From contig CM055893.1 in assembly GCA_029582165.1 (NCBI GenBank), forward strand, positions 27,069,179 through 27,133,178: a DNA stretch of 64,000 nt, in the 5' to 3' direction. This document shows, piece by piece, positions 45,598 through 56,634 of this stretch. The stretch comes from Portulaca oleracea. Lineage: Eukaryota; Streptophyta; Magnoliopsida; Caryophyllales; Portulacaceae. The notes beneath the pieces were generated by a model, which saw only the letters and a program-made list of their open reading frames with translations, did no database searches and was not told the DNA's origin. A program made the translations under genes and the position numbers. Numbering within the stretch: position 1 is the first letter of the stretch; every line of letters starts with the position of its first letter.

Positions 45598-47451
45598 ATG
45601 AGTGAAAACAACAGCAACGGAGGAGAGGAGAAGCTGATAGCAGTGGCAAGACATATAGCCAAAACCCTTGGCCATTCCGATTCCATGACCGACGACATCC
45701 TTCAGATCTTCTCCACCTTCGACGGCCGTTTCTCCCGCGAAAAGCTTTCTGACTCTTCCAGTGCTTCCATGGCGGCCGGAGATCCCTCCACGGCACTGGA
45801 CGGCTGCCTGACCTCCATCCACGCCCAGATCTCCCAGTCCCTCTCCTCCGATCGACCCATCTGGCTTGACCCCGCCGAGTCCTCCGCCTTCCTGGACGCC
45901 ATTGATGACCTCATCGCCACCATCCGCGACTTCACACCCCTTGCTCACGATAACAAGGCTGTCGCTTCCGCCTTGGACCGCGCCGACGACCTCCTCCAGC
46001 AAGCCCTCTTCAAGCTCGAGGACGAGTTCCGATCTCTGATTCACCGTGGCACTGACTCCTTTGACTCCACATCTCTTCAACCTTCCGATTCCGATGATTC
46101 CGACGGAGACGATGGCCTCCCTGTGGCGCATCCCGTCACTGATTTCAACATCATCATCGACGCCTTGCCCTCTTCCACCATCAACGATCTCCACGAGATC
46201 GCCAAGCGGATGGTCGCTGTTGACTACGGAAGAGACTGCTCCCATGTCTACAGCTCCTGCAGGAGGGACTTTCTCGAAGAGAGCTTGTCCAGGTTGGGCT
46301 TACAGAAGCTGAGCACCGAGGAAGTCCAGAAGCTTCCATGGCCGGAGCTCGAAGATGAGATTGAGCGCTGGTGTAATTCCGCCGTTTTCTCTCTCCGGAT
46401 CCTCTTCCCCTCGGAGCGCCGCCTCTGTGACCGCGTCTTCTTTGGATTCCCGGGCACCGCCGACTTTTCTTTCATGGAGGTCTGCCGTGGGTCGGCGACG
46501 CAGCTGCTTAACTTCGCCGATGCGGTTGCTATATCGAGCCGGTCGCCGGAGAGGCTGTTCAAGGTGCTTGATGTTTATGAGACATTGAGGGATCTGATGC
46601 CTGAATTTGAGCTTTTGTTCTCAGATCAATACTGCGTTGTATTGAGGAATGAAGCCATGGCCATCTGGAGGAGGGTTGGTGAGGCAATTCGTGGGATCTT
46701 CATGGAGTTGGAGAACTTGATCCGAAGAGACCCTGCAAAATCTGCTGTTCCTGGTGGCGGACTTCATCCTATAACCCGGTACGTGATGAATTACCTCCGA
46801 GCTGCATGTAAATCTCAGCAGACCCTGGAGCAGGTGTTTGAGGAGGATAGGGAGCGTGGTATGGCTACCACGGGGTCACTGTCTGTTCAAATGGCCTGGA
46901 TTATGGAGTTGTTAGAGAGCAATTTGGAGTCCAAGTCTAAGATTTATAGGGATGCAGCTCTGAGCTCTGTGTTTATGATGAACAATGGTAGATACATTGT
47001 GCAGAAGGTGAAGGACAACGAGTTGGGGATGTTGTTAGGAGATGATTGGATTCGAAAACACAATGCTAAAATCAGGCAGTTCCATGTCAACTACCAGAGG
47101 AGCTCATGGAACAGGGTTATCGCGGTTTTAAAGGCCGAAAACAACTCCACTTCTGGGGGACCCAATTCCAATTCGAAGCCATTCAAGGAGAGGTTGAAGA
47201 TGTTTGTTATGCACTTTGAGGAGACGCTAAAGGCCCAATCTTCTTGGGTCATCTTTGATGATCAATTGAGGGAGCAGTTGAGGATGTCTGTTTTAGAAAA
47301 CCTATTGCCTGCCTACAGAAACTTCCTTGGCAAGTTCCAGAGCTCTCCAGAAGCTGGTAGGAACCCCGAGAAGCACATCAAGTATAGCATCGAAGATGTT
47401 GAAATTCGGATCAATAACGATCTGTTCCAGGGAAATCCAGGGAGGAAATGA
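45598..47451 (+). CDS. EXO70B1: Exocyst complex subunit EXO70B1-like
   Basis: One uninterrupted frame of 617 aa; Arabidopsis EXO70B1 is also intronless and about 624 aa. The N-terminal region (1-70) reads LIAVARHIAKTLGH...DDILQIFSTFDGRFS, typical of the EXO70B group. The Exo70 domain covers about 245-600 with WCNSAVFSLRILFPSERRLCDRVF, FMEVCRGSATQLLNFADAVA, YVMNYLRAAC, FMMNNGRYIVQKVKD and QRSSWNRV. EXO70 binds phosphoinositides and tethers secretory vesicles at the plasma membrane within the octameric exocyst; EXO70B1 is also linked in Arabidopsis to autophagy-related transport to the vacuole and to immunity. ATG 45598 is the first in frame, preceded by a long A- and pyrimidine-rich leader (about 45200-45597). 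Confidence 0.95.
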   Translation: MSENNSNGGEEKLIAVARHIAKTLGHSDSMTDDILQIFSTFDGRFSREKLSDSSSASMAAGDPSTALDGCLTSIHAQISQSLSSDRPIWLDPAESSAFLDAIDDLIATIRDFTPLAHDNKAVASALDRADDLLQQALFKLEDEFRSLIHRGTDSFDSTSLQPSDSDDSDGDDGLPVAHPVTDFNIIIDALPSSTINDLHEIAKRMVAVDYGRDCSHVYSSCRRDFLEESLSRLGLQKLSTEEVQKLPWPELEDEIERWCNSAVFSLRILFPSERRLCDRVFFGFPGTADFSFMEVCRGSATQLLNFADAVAISSRSPERLFKVLDVYETLRDLMPEFELLFSDQYCVVLRNEAMAIWRRVGEAIRGIFMELENLIRRDPAKSAVPGGGLHPITRYVMNYLRAACKSQQTLEQVFEEDRERGMATTGSLSVQMAWIMELLESNLESKSKIYRDAALSSVFMMNNGRYIVQKVKDNELGMLLGDDWIRKHNAKIRQFHVNYQRSSWNRVIAVLKAENNSTSGGPNSNSKPFKERLKMFVMHFEETLKAQSSWVIFDDQLREQLRMSVLENLLPAYRNFLGKFQSSPEAGRNPEKHIKYSIEDVEIRINNDLFQGNPGRK

Positions 47452-48276
47452 AACCCAGTGGGTAATTAACACTATGCTCATTGTTTTTGTACTGCTTGTA
47501 GAACAATGTACTATTTGTTAAATATTAACTATGTATGTAATTGGGCATGCTATGTGGATTCATGGTAGTTGTAGGTAGTTCTCTCCCAAATTTTTGATGG
47601 TAAACTGTTGTAGTCTCATCTATTCTGCACTGCAACGCTTCAACTACGACTCTCAACTGATCATTTCATATGCAGTTAGTGTTCCTCCTCATTCATCAGC
47701 ATATAAAGGAAAATACTGGCTTTCATGCTGATATACTTTTGTGTCGAATCAGTGGAATGCATGGTTCAATCTAGCTATTTTTGATTTTATTTGTAGGGTG
47801 AAATGTGCAATTTATTGTCTAAACTGTTTGATTCTGGAGATATAATCTGTCAGGAACATGCTGCTGCAATTGCCTACGCCATCCAATGTAAGTTAAGCAT
47901 GTATTACATGCGTTTTGAGTTTTGAGTGTATTACCTGGTTTTCATAGGATACTCTGTGTTGATCAGCTCCTGCTTTTTAGTTTTTATCAATCACTTGGGC
48001 CGTATAGCATGAGTAAACTCAGCTGTTACTTGAGTCTACCATTTTGATCTAGTTAAAATTCTGATTGAATAAATATTTGAACGTTTAATGGCTCAAGTAA
48101 TGTTTTCTCAAATGTCAGTAAAGTTTTATTTATTTGTTTTTTAATGAAAAGTCAATAAGGTTAGCCTTTAACATTTGGAGTTTGTTTCATACTTTTTTAA
48201 TAAAAAGATGCTCTTTGAAATTTTTATGTTTGGAAATTATCCATAATCTTTTATATTAATTCACACTAATCCGTAA
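47452..48276. other. EXO70B1 3' flank
   Basis: No defined gene. A short stretch at 47797-47888 looks like a spliced exon (TTTATTTGTAG before it, GTAAGT after it, open in one frame) but matches nothing I recognise. Confidence 0.4.
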
Positions 48277-48535
48277 ACACAACTGTTAAATTTGTCTAAC
48301 ACAATTTTTATTTGAATAACTATTCACCGTATGTTCTATCTACGTCATCATATGCAAACTCATCTATTAAATTTGTCAAACACAATTTTTATTTGAACAA
48401 CTATTCACTATCTGTTCTATCTACATCACCATATACAAACTCAGCTATTAAATTTGTCGAATACATTTTTTATTTGAACGATTATTCACTATCTGTTCTA
48501 TCTACGTCACCATCTGCTACAAACTGCTATTTTTG
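48277..48535. repeat. 81 bp tandem repeat, three copies
   Basis: TTTGAAYAACTATTCACYRT starts near 48311, 48392 and 48473 (the third copy differs at two further positions). The short open frame across it reflects the 27-codon period. Confidence 0.88.
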
Positions 48536-48726
48536 TTGAATATGGTCTTCGAATGCTTAATTTTATGGCAACCATCTATTCTATTTGCAATAATCAAGTT
48601 ATATAGTTAGTATATTTTGAGGATTGCATCTCATCAGTCATCAAGCCATGAGTCATAATGTGCTGTGTAGCAGCGACAACAAAGCTTAAGTTATAAAAGC
48701 GTTAAATGGGTAAATTCGAACTCTAA

Positions 48727-48949
48727 GGGGGCGTTTGGTTGAAAAACTTTCCCGGGAAAGTTTTTCAACTTTTCCAAGTTGAAAATTTTCCCATGTTTGG
48801 TTCTGTAAAATATATAGGAAAGTTTTGATATGGGACATATTATTTCCCTCACAAACTCAGTAAAAAGTTTCCCGGGGGGATTAGAGAAAGTCTTTCCCGG
48901 GAAAGTTTTTCTTGGGAAAGTCTTTTCCGAAAAATTATTAAACGCACCA
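48727..48949. mobile_element. Small Tourist-like MITE
   Basis: GGGGGCGTTTGGTTG... and ...AAACGCACCA with TAA on both sides; the interior is rich in TTTCCCGGGAAAG palindromes. Confidence 0.65.
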
Positions 48950-49126
48950 TAACATGTTAGCAACCAGTTGTGAATTAAGAGATTCAAAGCCAATTCATGG
49001 TACATTAGTACCATTTAACTCATTCATGAGATCCAACTTCCAAGTCAACGATGAACACAAAAGAAGTAGCATAAGGTCATGTTTTTTCGTAGGTAAGTAA
49101 AAATGTATAGTTTCCAAGTCAACGAT

Positions 49127-50164
49127 TTTTTTTTTTAAAAAGAAGAAAACCGACTATATTAACTTAAAACAAAACCAATACATTCGGGTGGCCATGCATA
49201 AAAAACGCAGACATAGCCACCATTCTAAGCCCTCAGACGAGGCTAGCTAAAGGAAACCTAAAAACTACAATAATACAACCATTGTTCTCCTTGAAAATCC
49301 TACCCTTATACAAAACCAAACACTTGCCATCCCAGGCAAGCCAAAAGAGGGTAATATACTTACCAACAAAAACATTAGACTTGTCCCTTCTCCAAAACCG
49401 ACCCAGCCACCATTAAGGGTGGTCCAAGCACTCTCCCAGAATCCCAGCTAGTCAGAGTCATGAAAATCAGAATCCCTTTCCTCCAATATTTGCTGAACTT
49501 GTTTGTCATAAAAGTAGGTCTTGATGTCCAGATCCATTGCCATACTAACACTTTGAGGTGTCTGGTTATGGACAATGACAGTCTCTTGCTGGTTCACAAA
49601 CTGCTCAGCCAAGATAGTAGGAGTTAAGTTGACATATCTCTGGACCAAGTTGAACTCAACCATCCAATCCCTTCCCAGGATATCCTTTATATCCTCAATA
49701 ACTTCGAGGAGTTGGAGCTCAAACTCCTTAGGAGGGTCTCTGAGGGTTTTGATGATTGTTTCCTCTAAGTCAACCTCCAGCAGAGTGATGCCTCTCTCCC
49801 AAGCCAAATGCAAGATTTCTCTCAAAGTCAACATCATGGAAGGTGTACTGTCATTAGTGAAGACACGAGAAGTGATCCCCACCACCCAGTGCATATCACT
49901 GTCATGGATAATGGCTGCTCCCACGTGGCTAGCAGTCTCTCGATCCCTACAAACTTCAAGGTTGATCTTGTAGGTGTGTGATCTTAGAGGCTTCCAACCA
50001 AGGATTTTCTCATTGCTTGAGAAGACATAGTCCTGCCATTTCTCATATAGACAGCAGTTAGTCCAACAAACAAAGAAAGTAGAATTAAAATTACCCGATT
50101 TCTGTTGCATGACATGTTTGTTTCTAAAAATCCAGATAGCCCAAGCAGTAGTAGAGAAGTAGAT
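49127..50164 (-). mobile_element. 5'-truncated LINE (L1-like) with 16 bp target duplication
   Basis: Flanked by TTTCCAAGTCAACGAT at 49111-49126 and 50165-50180. A T run right after the left duplication is the complement of the poly(A) tail, so the insert reads on the minus strand. Only the 3' end of ORF2 and the tail are present, the usual result of incomplete target-primed reverse transcription. Confidence 0.88.
49448..50164 (-). pseudogene. LINE ORF2 C-terminal RNase H domain fragment
   Basis: The open frame contains TAWAIWIFRNKHVMQQ, which is the linker after the reverse transcriptase in plant LINE proteins, then an RVT_3-type RNase H domain: WKPLRSHTYKINLEVCRDRETASHVGAAIIHD (usual first lines: W.PP..G..K.N.D....), VVGITSRVF, REILHLAWERGITLLEVDLE. 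Acidic catalytic positions of RNase H are only partly recognisable: E replaces the first conserved D. The frame stays open to DFHDSD, so the insertion is young, but it lacks endonuclease and reverse transcriptase and cannot move alone. The frame runs 63 bp upstream into flanking DNA. Confidence 0.8.
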
Positions 50165-50499
50165 TTTCCAAGTCAACGATGAACATGAAAAATGTAGCAC
50201 AAGTAAGGTCATAATCTTTTCCTTCATAAGTATAGAGTAAGTAAGGTAAGTAGAGATAAATAAATCACGTAGAAATAAGCAAAATAAGTAGAAAATAGTA
50301 GAATGTATGCTGAGTAATGTAAGTCACATCAGTTACATAACTTAAATATACAATTTTTAAATATTTATTTCATAATTTTTAATAAGATATTGACGTATTA
50401 TGAGTAAGGTAAGTCACATTAGTAACATCACTTATTAAATATATGTATTTTTAAATATATATTATATGTAACATAGTTAAAGTAGTGTAAAATAGATAA

Positions 50500-51839
50500 T
50501 GATGGAGACCATCCAACAATTCAAGCATCTCCAGCAAGTTCAGACCAGGAGATGGGAGATGATTCAACCACAGCAGCAGCACGAGCAACTTTTACATCAT
50601 CTTCATCACCCAAGGAGGCTACACCAAAGAGGCGGCATTATCACATCGGTAGCCTTGGCATGCCAAACTCGAGAGTCGTTGGAGCAATTCTAGCAGAAAC
50701 AACAGGCTTCTAACCCCGAGAAGATCAAGGAGACTTCAGCAGCCACTAACCCACCAACATCATCCATCCAGGCTTGCTATGCCTTAGTAAGGCAAGTCCT
50801 GGCCAGCACAGCCATCCGTCCCACCAACATTGGCCATTCAGGTCAAATCCAGTTCCCAACAAAACCAGTCAAAGCAGGCATCTTTCTCAATTCTGTATCT
50901 CTAGATTGAGTGAGAATCAGCCAAGGATCCCTAGGAGATTTTTGTTCTTTGACATGCAATTTTCAAGTTCCAAGCAAGTTCCAGCATGTTCAAGCAAGGA
51001 GGCATTAAGTTGCAAGCTTCAGAACAAGCAACCCTGCAATGGTTGTTTGTTATCAGCTTTTCCAGAACCTCAGTTATGAGGCTAAGTTATTTTGTTCAGC
51101 TACAATGAGGGTTATTTAAGTCTTTCCCTACCTTCCTTAAGCTGTTGAGATTACATCCATCTTAGGAAAGGCCCGGGAAAGTTACTGAGGTCACTTAGAA
51201 TTACCCTCTCAGCTAGGAAAGGTTCTGATTGGTCAGAATTGCCAACATTTATGGTTTTGGTCCAATCAGAAGGCAGCTTTGTTTTTCCTTTTATTTTTCA
51301 ATGTATCTGGTTTGTATTAGTTAGTATAAGTTGTAATTTGATGTATTTGGTTTAGTTCAACAACCAGATTAGAAGGGAGATTAGCAGGACACTTTAATTA
51401 AGTGCCTCTATTCAAACTGTTTAGAATTAGCTATATACAGGGATGTATCCAGCAGCTTGCAAACTAATCAGTGATATTTTCAATAGCATTTTAAGTGCCT
51501 TAGTTGAGCCTCTCGTTTGTGAGTGTCAGCAAACTCTCGTTTAGGTTGAATATACTTCAGGAGTTGGCATTCCTAGTGGTGTGTGTAGAGCTTACTTGCT
51601 TCAGTGGTGGTGTGACTGTATCTGCTGAAGTAACTAAGTCCTTTGCCCTTGTGTTTATTCTGTGGTGTGCCTGTATCAGAGTGAATGTAAGCCTATCAAT
51701 TTATTTCCTTGTTGGGTTGTCATCTATTCCAGCTAATTGTTTCCAATTAGCTTTGTGTTAAACAATCAGCATTGTGTGTGAGTTTCTGTGTGGTGTACTG
51801 TGAGGACAAACTCTGATCTTTTTGACCTTGCATAGATCA
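50500..51839 (+). repeat. Gypsy 5' LTR
   Basis: 1340 bp; matches 56340-57685 closely except for a patch at about 50615-50720 where CAG/CTG words differ. Confidence 0.92.
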
Positions 51840-51893
51840 TCTTGGTATCACAGATGTGTTCTATCTTGGAGTGTGTTGTTGTGATAGTTTGAT

Positions 51894-53622
51894 ATGACCG
51901 GAGCAAGTAGAACACCTCAGGAAGTCTTAGAACAAACCTTGAAAGAAAAAGAAGAAATGGAGCAAAAAATGAAATTTTTGAGTGAACAACCGCAATATTA
52001 TATGAGATTGCATAGAACTGAGCTTAATAAGGAGACTGATGAAGAATTGGAGGAAGGAGAAGGTAAAAATCCTTTTAGTAGGTAAGAAAGAGGAGAAGAT
52101 ATGTTAGGAGATCACCTAGGATCAGTGAACCTGAGGAACAGAGTGAGAGTGAAAGGGAGGAAAGAAGGGAAGATAGGAGGATAGAGAAGTTAGATTTCAA
52201 GATTGATATACCTGAGTATGCAGGGGAGCTAGATCCTAATGTTTTCTTAGATTGGTTACAGACTGTGGAGAGGGTTTTTGACTTGAAAGAAGTTTCAGAA
52301 GAGAATAAGGTGAAGTTAGTTGCCTTAACATTGAAAAAGTATGCTTCTACTTGGTGGACTAATCTACAAAGGAGAAGAATGGAGATTGGTGAAGATAGGG
52401 TGAGCACTTGGGTTGAAATGAGACAGAAGCTGAAAGAGAAGTTCCTTCCAGACAACTTTATGAAGGAAAATTACTCTAAGCTACAACATCTGGTGCAGGG
52501 AAGCAAATCTGTAGAGGAATATACCAAAGAATTTGAGCACCTACTTTGGAAGTGTAATGTGCAGGAGAATGAGGTGGAAACTTATGTTAGGTACCTTGAA
52601 GGTTTGAATGACAGTATCAAGAATGTTGTGGAGTTGCATGTTTATGATTCACTTGATGAGCTAAGCTCTTTGGCTCATAAGGTGGAACAACAAAAGAAAG
52701 CTAGAGTAAAGGAGTACAACAACAAGTACCCAGCCAAGCCCTATGTCCAAGCCAAGCCAAATCCCTACAACAAGCCCTACAATCCCCCACAAAGAACCTA
52801 TCCACCCCCACCCCACCTCAAGGCAGATATCCAGCCCCAAGACCACCTCAAAACTAGCCACAAAATGCCCCACAAAGAACCCCAGTCCCTACCATCAAAG
52901 CCTTCCCAGAAGGAAGATGCTTCAAGTGTCAAGGTCTTGGACACATAGCATCTGAATGTCCAAACAGGAGAGCAGTCACCTTGGCTGAGTTTCAAGCAAC
53001 TCTTTTGCTTGATCCTGAGCCCTTTGAGGAAGAAGACCAGTATGAAGCGTTCCATAGAGAACCTGTTTATGATGGTGAGGAGGTTGAAGCAGGCCCTGAT
53101 GAAGGAGAAATGCTTGTGATAAGGAGGATCCTAAGCAGTTTTACAATGGATGAAGCAGCACAACAAAGGGAGAACATTTTCTACACCAGGTGCACAGTTG
53201 GTGGGAAAATCTGTTCTTTGATCATAGATGGAGGCAGCTGCACCAATGCAGCCTCTGAAACCATGGTGAAGAAGCTCCATTTGGCCACTAGCACCCATCC
53301 AACACCCTATACCATACAGTGGTTGAACCAAAGTAAAGGTATCAAGATTTCTTCTGGATGCCTGGTCAATTTCTCAATTGGTTCAGCTTATAGAGATGAA
53401 GTTTGGTGTGATGTGATTCCTATGGATGCCTGTCACCTATTGTTAGGGAGACCTTGGATGTATGACAGGTCTGTTAGCCATAATGGGAGAGCAAACACAT
53501 ATTCCCTTTGCCTAAACAGCAAGAAAATCACCCTTACCCCTCTTAGACCATCCCAGCTCACAAAAAGACCCAAAAACCTTATTGTTGAGCCAACTCTTGA
53601 TGTCCGTTTGCCAGCTGAATAA
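51894..53622 (+). pseudogene. Gypsy gag and protease, frameshifted
   Basis: Gag starts MTGASRTPQEVLEQ at 51894; a stop and frame change near 52083 lead to KLDFKIDIPEYAGELDPNVFLDWLQTVERVF, TWWTNLQ and KFLPDNF, blocks of the Retrotrans_gag domain. A zinc knuckle CFKCQGLGHIASEC lies near 52926-52967 in a third frame. Then the protease: CTVGGKICSLIIDGGSCTNAAS (active site D.G) and CHLLLGRPWMYDR. The gag would coat element RNA and the protease would mature the polyprotein. At least two frame changes (near 52083 and 52930) interrupt it. A proline/lysine-rich linker (PYNKPYNPPQ) separates gag and knuckle. Confidence 0.88.
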
Positions 53623-53639
53623 CATGAGTTCAGTGAGTA

Positions 53640-54960
53640 AAGTGGTATCATCTTGCTTGACATTGAGGAAGACCTACCCTCACAAAATGACCACCCCCTA
53701 TTTCATCCTATCCTAAACCAGTACCTACATGTCTTTCCTGAAGAAATGCCCCCAAGCCTACCCTCTAAGAGAGACAACAACACAAGATAAATCTTATCCC
53801 AGGATCTATCTTGCCAAACAAACCTGCCTACAGAATGACCCTAGCTGAGACTAATGAGATATAAAGACAGGTTGATGAGTTATTAAAGAAGGGTATGATA
53901 AGGGAGAGTTTGAGCCCCTGTGCAGTACCAGCCTTATTGGTGCATAAGAAGGATGGCAGTCAAAGAATGTGCATTGACTGTAGAGCTATTAACAAGATTA
54001 CTATTAAGTACATGTACCCAATCCCAAGGCTTGAAGATAATCTAGATGAACTGCATGGCTGAGTGGTGTTTTCCAAGATTGATATGAGAAGTGGCTATTA
54101 CCAGATCAGGATTTGTGAAGGGGATGAATGGAAGACAGCTTTCAAGACTAAAGGGGGGTTATTTGAGTGGTTAATCACGCCTTTTGGCCTGACAAATGCA
54201 CCATCCACATTCATGAGGCTGATGAACCAGGTTCTAAACTCATTGATTGGTAAGTGTGTTGTTGTCTATTTTGATGACATACTTATTTACAGTCAATCTG
54301 AGATGGAGCATATTGACCACCTAAAGAGTGTGATGGAGATACTGAGCAGGGAGCAGTTGTATGGGAATGTAAAGAAGTGCTAGTTCTTTGCAAGCCAAGT
54401 CTCTTTTCTTGGCTATATTGTAACAGCAGCAGGGATTCAGGTGGATGAGGAAAAGGTCAAGGCAATCAGGGAGTGGCCTATTCCTAGTTCAATTCAGCAA
54501 ATTAGAAGTTTTCATGGTTTAGATTCATTTACAGGAGGTTTGTTAGAAATTTTACACCATCCTAGCACCTATGACAGAGCTAGTGAAGGGCAAACGTTTC
54601 TCTTGGACACCAACAACACAAAGAGCATTTGAAGAGATCAAGAGGCAGCTTACATCAGCCCCAGTCCTGGCTTTACAAAGTTTCTCTAAGGTTTTTGAAG
54701 TGGAGTGTAATGCTTCAGGTGTTGGCATAGGAGCAGTTCTGACCTAGGAAGGCAAACTTGTTGCCTACTTCAGTGAAAAATTGAATGATGCCAAGAGAAA
54801 GTACAACACCTATGATAAAGAGTTCTATGCCATCATTAGAACTCTTCAACACTGGAGACACTACCTAATTGGAGTAGAATTTATATTGCATAGTGATCAT
54901 GAGGCCTTGAAGTTCATTCAAGGGTAGCACAAACTCAACACCAGGCATGCTGCTTGGGTA
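53640..54960 (+). pseudogene. Gypsy reverse transcriptase and RNase H, several stops
   Basis: Blocks in order: [58 protein letters not shown] (catalytic YFDD), VSFLGYIV, then RNase [43 protein letters not shown]. In-frame stops lie at about 54060 (TGA), 54381 (TAG), 54745 (TAG) and 54925 (TAG), plus a frameshift at about 54530-54640. The enzyme would synthesise element cDNA; this copy cannot. At the three TAG positions a CAG codon would be a plausible ancestor. Confidence 0.87.
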
Positions 54961-54966
54961 GAGTTC

Positions 54967-56634
54967 ATGCAGCAGTTCCATTTCATGATCCACCACAAAT
55001 CAGGGGAGCTGAACAAGGGAGCTGATGCTTTATCAAGGAGATATTTATTGTTGCAGGTCATAGATGCAAGGGTACTTGGCTTTGAGCAGTTGAAATCCTT
55101 GTACAAGGAAGATGAGGATATTGGAGAGATTTTTCAGAAGTGTCAGGGACACCCTCAGAGTCTGTATCATATAGACCAAGGGTTTCTTTTCAAAGCATCA
55201 AGGTTGTGTATACCTAAGAGTAGTTTCAGGGAGCTACTACTTTCAGAAGTCCATGGAGGATGCTTAGCAGGCCACTTTGGCATTGAGAAAACTCTTCTCA
55301 TGCTGAAAGAGCACTATTGCTGGCCTAGAATGAGGAAAGATGTAGAGCATTGGGTGAAAAGGTGTGCAATCTGTCAAGTAGCAAAGAGTCATAGCCTTCC
55401 TCAGGGGCTATACACACCATTGCCAGTCCCTATAAGTCCATGGGAAGATGTAAGCTTGGATTTCATTGTTGGTCTGCCAAGATCACAGAGGGGAAAAGAC
55501 TCAATGATGGTGGTAGTAGACAAATTCAGCAAGATGGCCCATTTTATTCCATGCCATACCACAAATGATGCAGTAAAAGTGGCAGAGCTATACTTTCAGG
55601 AGGTAGTGAGACTTCATGGAGTCCCTAAGAGCATGGTGTCAGATAGGGATGCCAAATTTTTGAGTCATTTCTGTGTGACTCTATCTCTATGGAAGAAGCT
55701 AGGGACAAGGCTCAAATACAACACATCATGCCACCCACAGACTGATGGGAAGACAGAGGTGACCAACAGGACACTTGGAACTCTATTAAGATCACGGATA
55801 AACACAAATAAAACAGGATGGGACACTCTTTTGCCCCGTGCTGAATTTGCATTCAATAGAGCCCCTTCAAAGGCAACTGACCTTTCCCTATTTCAGGTGG
55901 TATATGGGAGAAATCCTATCACTCCTTTGGATTTATCTCCACTAACAAATTCTGTAAAGTTCAGTTATGAAGCAGGTACACATGTAGAGATGATCAAGAA
56001 GCTTCATCAGCAGGTTAGAGAGAAAATAATCAAGTATTCTGAGCAGGCAGCTACTTCAGCCAACAAGCACAGGAGAAAAATGATTTTCCAGCCACAAGAT
56101 CTTATGTGGATACATCTAAGGCAGGACGGGTTCCCAGCAAAGAGGAGAGGCAAGTTAGTTCCAAGAGCAAATGACCCATTTGAAGTCTTGCAGAAAATAG
56201 GAGACAATGCCTACAGGTTGGACCTTTCAGAAGACTATGGAGGGAGTGCCACCTTCAACATTGCAGATTTAAGGCCCTATTTTCCTGAGCATGAAGACCT
56301 TCCAAGTTTGAGGACAAACTTTCCTCAACCTAGGGAGGATGATGGAGACCATCCAGCAGTTCAAGCATCTCAAGCAAGTTCAGACCAGGAGATGGGAGAT
56401 GATTCAGCCACAACAGCAACACGAGCAGCTTCTACATCATCTTCATCACCCAAGGAGCCTACACCAAAGACCCTCAAGAAGAACATTATCACAGTAGCCT
56501 CATTGTGCCAAACTCAGCAGCTGTTGGAGCAATTCCAGCAGAAACAACAGGCTTCCAACCCCAGCAGCAGATCAAGGAGACTTCAACAGCCACCAACCCA
56601 CCAACATCATCCATCTAGGCTTGCTATGCCTTAG
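54967..56634 (+). CDS. Gypsy integrase with C-terminal extension into the 3' LTR
   Basis: 555 aa open frame. The end of RNase H (HHKSGELNKGADALSRR) is followed by the H2C2 zinc-binding region HGGCLAGHFGIEKT...C.ICQVAKS (about 98-142), then the core LDFIVGLPRSQRGKDS, VVVDKFSKMAHFIPC, SDRDAKFLSHF and HPQTDGKTEVTNRTL (D, D, E). A C-terminal part has RRGKLVPRANDPFEVLQKIGDNAYRLDL. No chromodomain is evident. It inserts the element into chromosomes. The frame does not stop at the 3' LTR boundary (56340): its last 98 residues, rich in S, T, A, P and Q, are encoded by the LTR. The ATG at 54967 is internal to pol, not a true start. Confidence 0.88.
   Translation: MQQFHFMIHHKSGELNKGADALSRRYLLLQVIDARVLGFEQLKSLYKEDEDIGEIFQKCQGHPQSLYHIDQGFLFKASRLCIPKSSFRELLLSEVHGGCLAGHFGIEKTLLMLKEHYCWPRMRKDVEHWVKRCAICQVAKSHSLPQGLYTPLPVPISPWEDVSLDFIVGLPRSQRGKDSMMVVVDKFSKMAHFIPCHTTNDAVKVAELYFQEVVRLHGVPKSMVSDRDAKFLSHFCVTLSLWKKLGTRLKYNTSCHPQTDGKTEVTNRTLGTLLRSRINTNKTGWDTLLPRAEFAFNRAPSKATDLSLFQVVYGRNPITPLDLSPLTNSVKFSYEAGTHVEMIKKLHQQVREKIIKYSEQAATSANKHRRKMIFQPQDLMWIHLRQDGFPAKRRGKLVPRANDPFEVLQKIGDNAYRLDLSEDYGGSATFNIADLRPYFPEHEDLPSLRTNFPQPREDDGDHPAVQASQASSDQEMGDDSATTATRAASTSSSSPKEPTPKTLKKNIITVASLCQTQQLLEQFQQKQQASNPSSRSRRLQQPPTHQHHPSRLAMP

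Noticed and set aside
45547..46245. Minus-strand 232-codon frame over EXO70B1
   Set aside because: Antisense shadow of a strongly conserved gene with G/C-rich third positions; its Gly/Val-rich composition is typical of such shadows.
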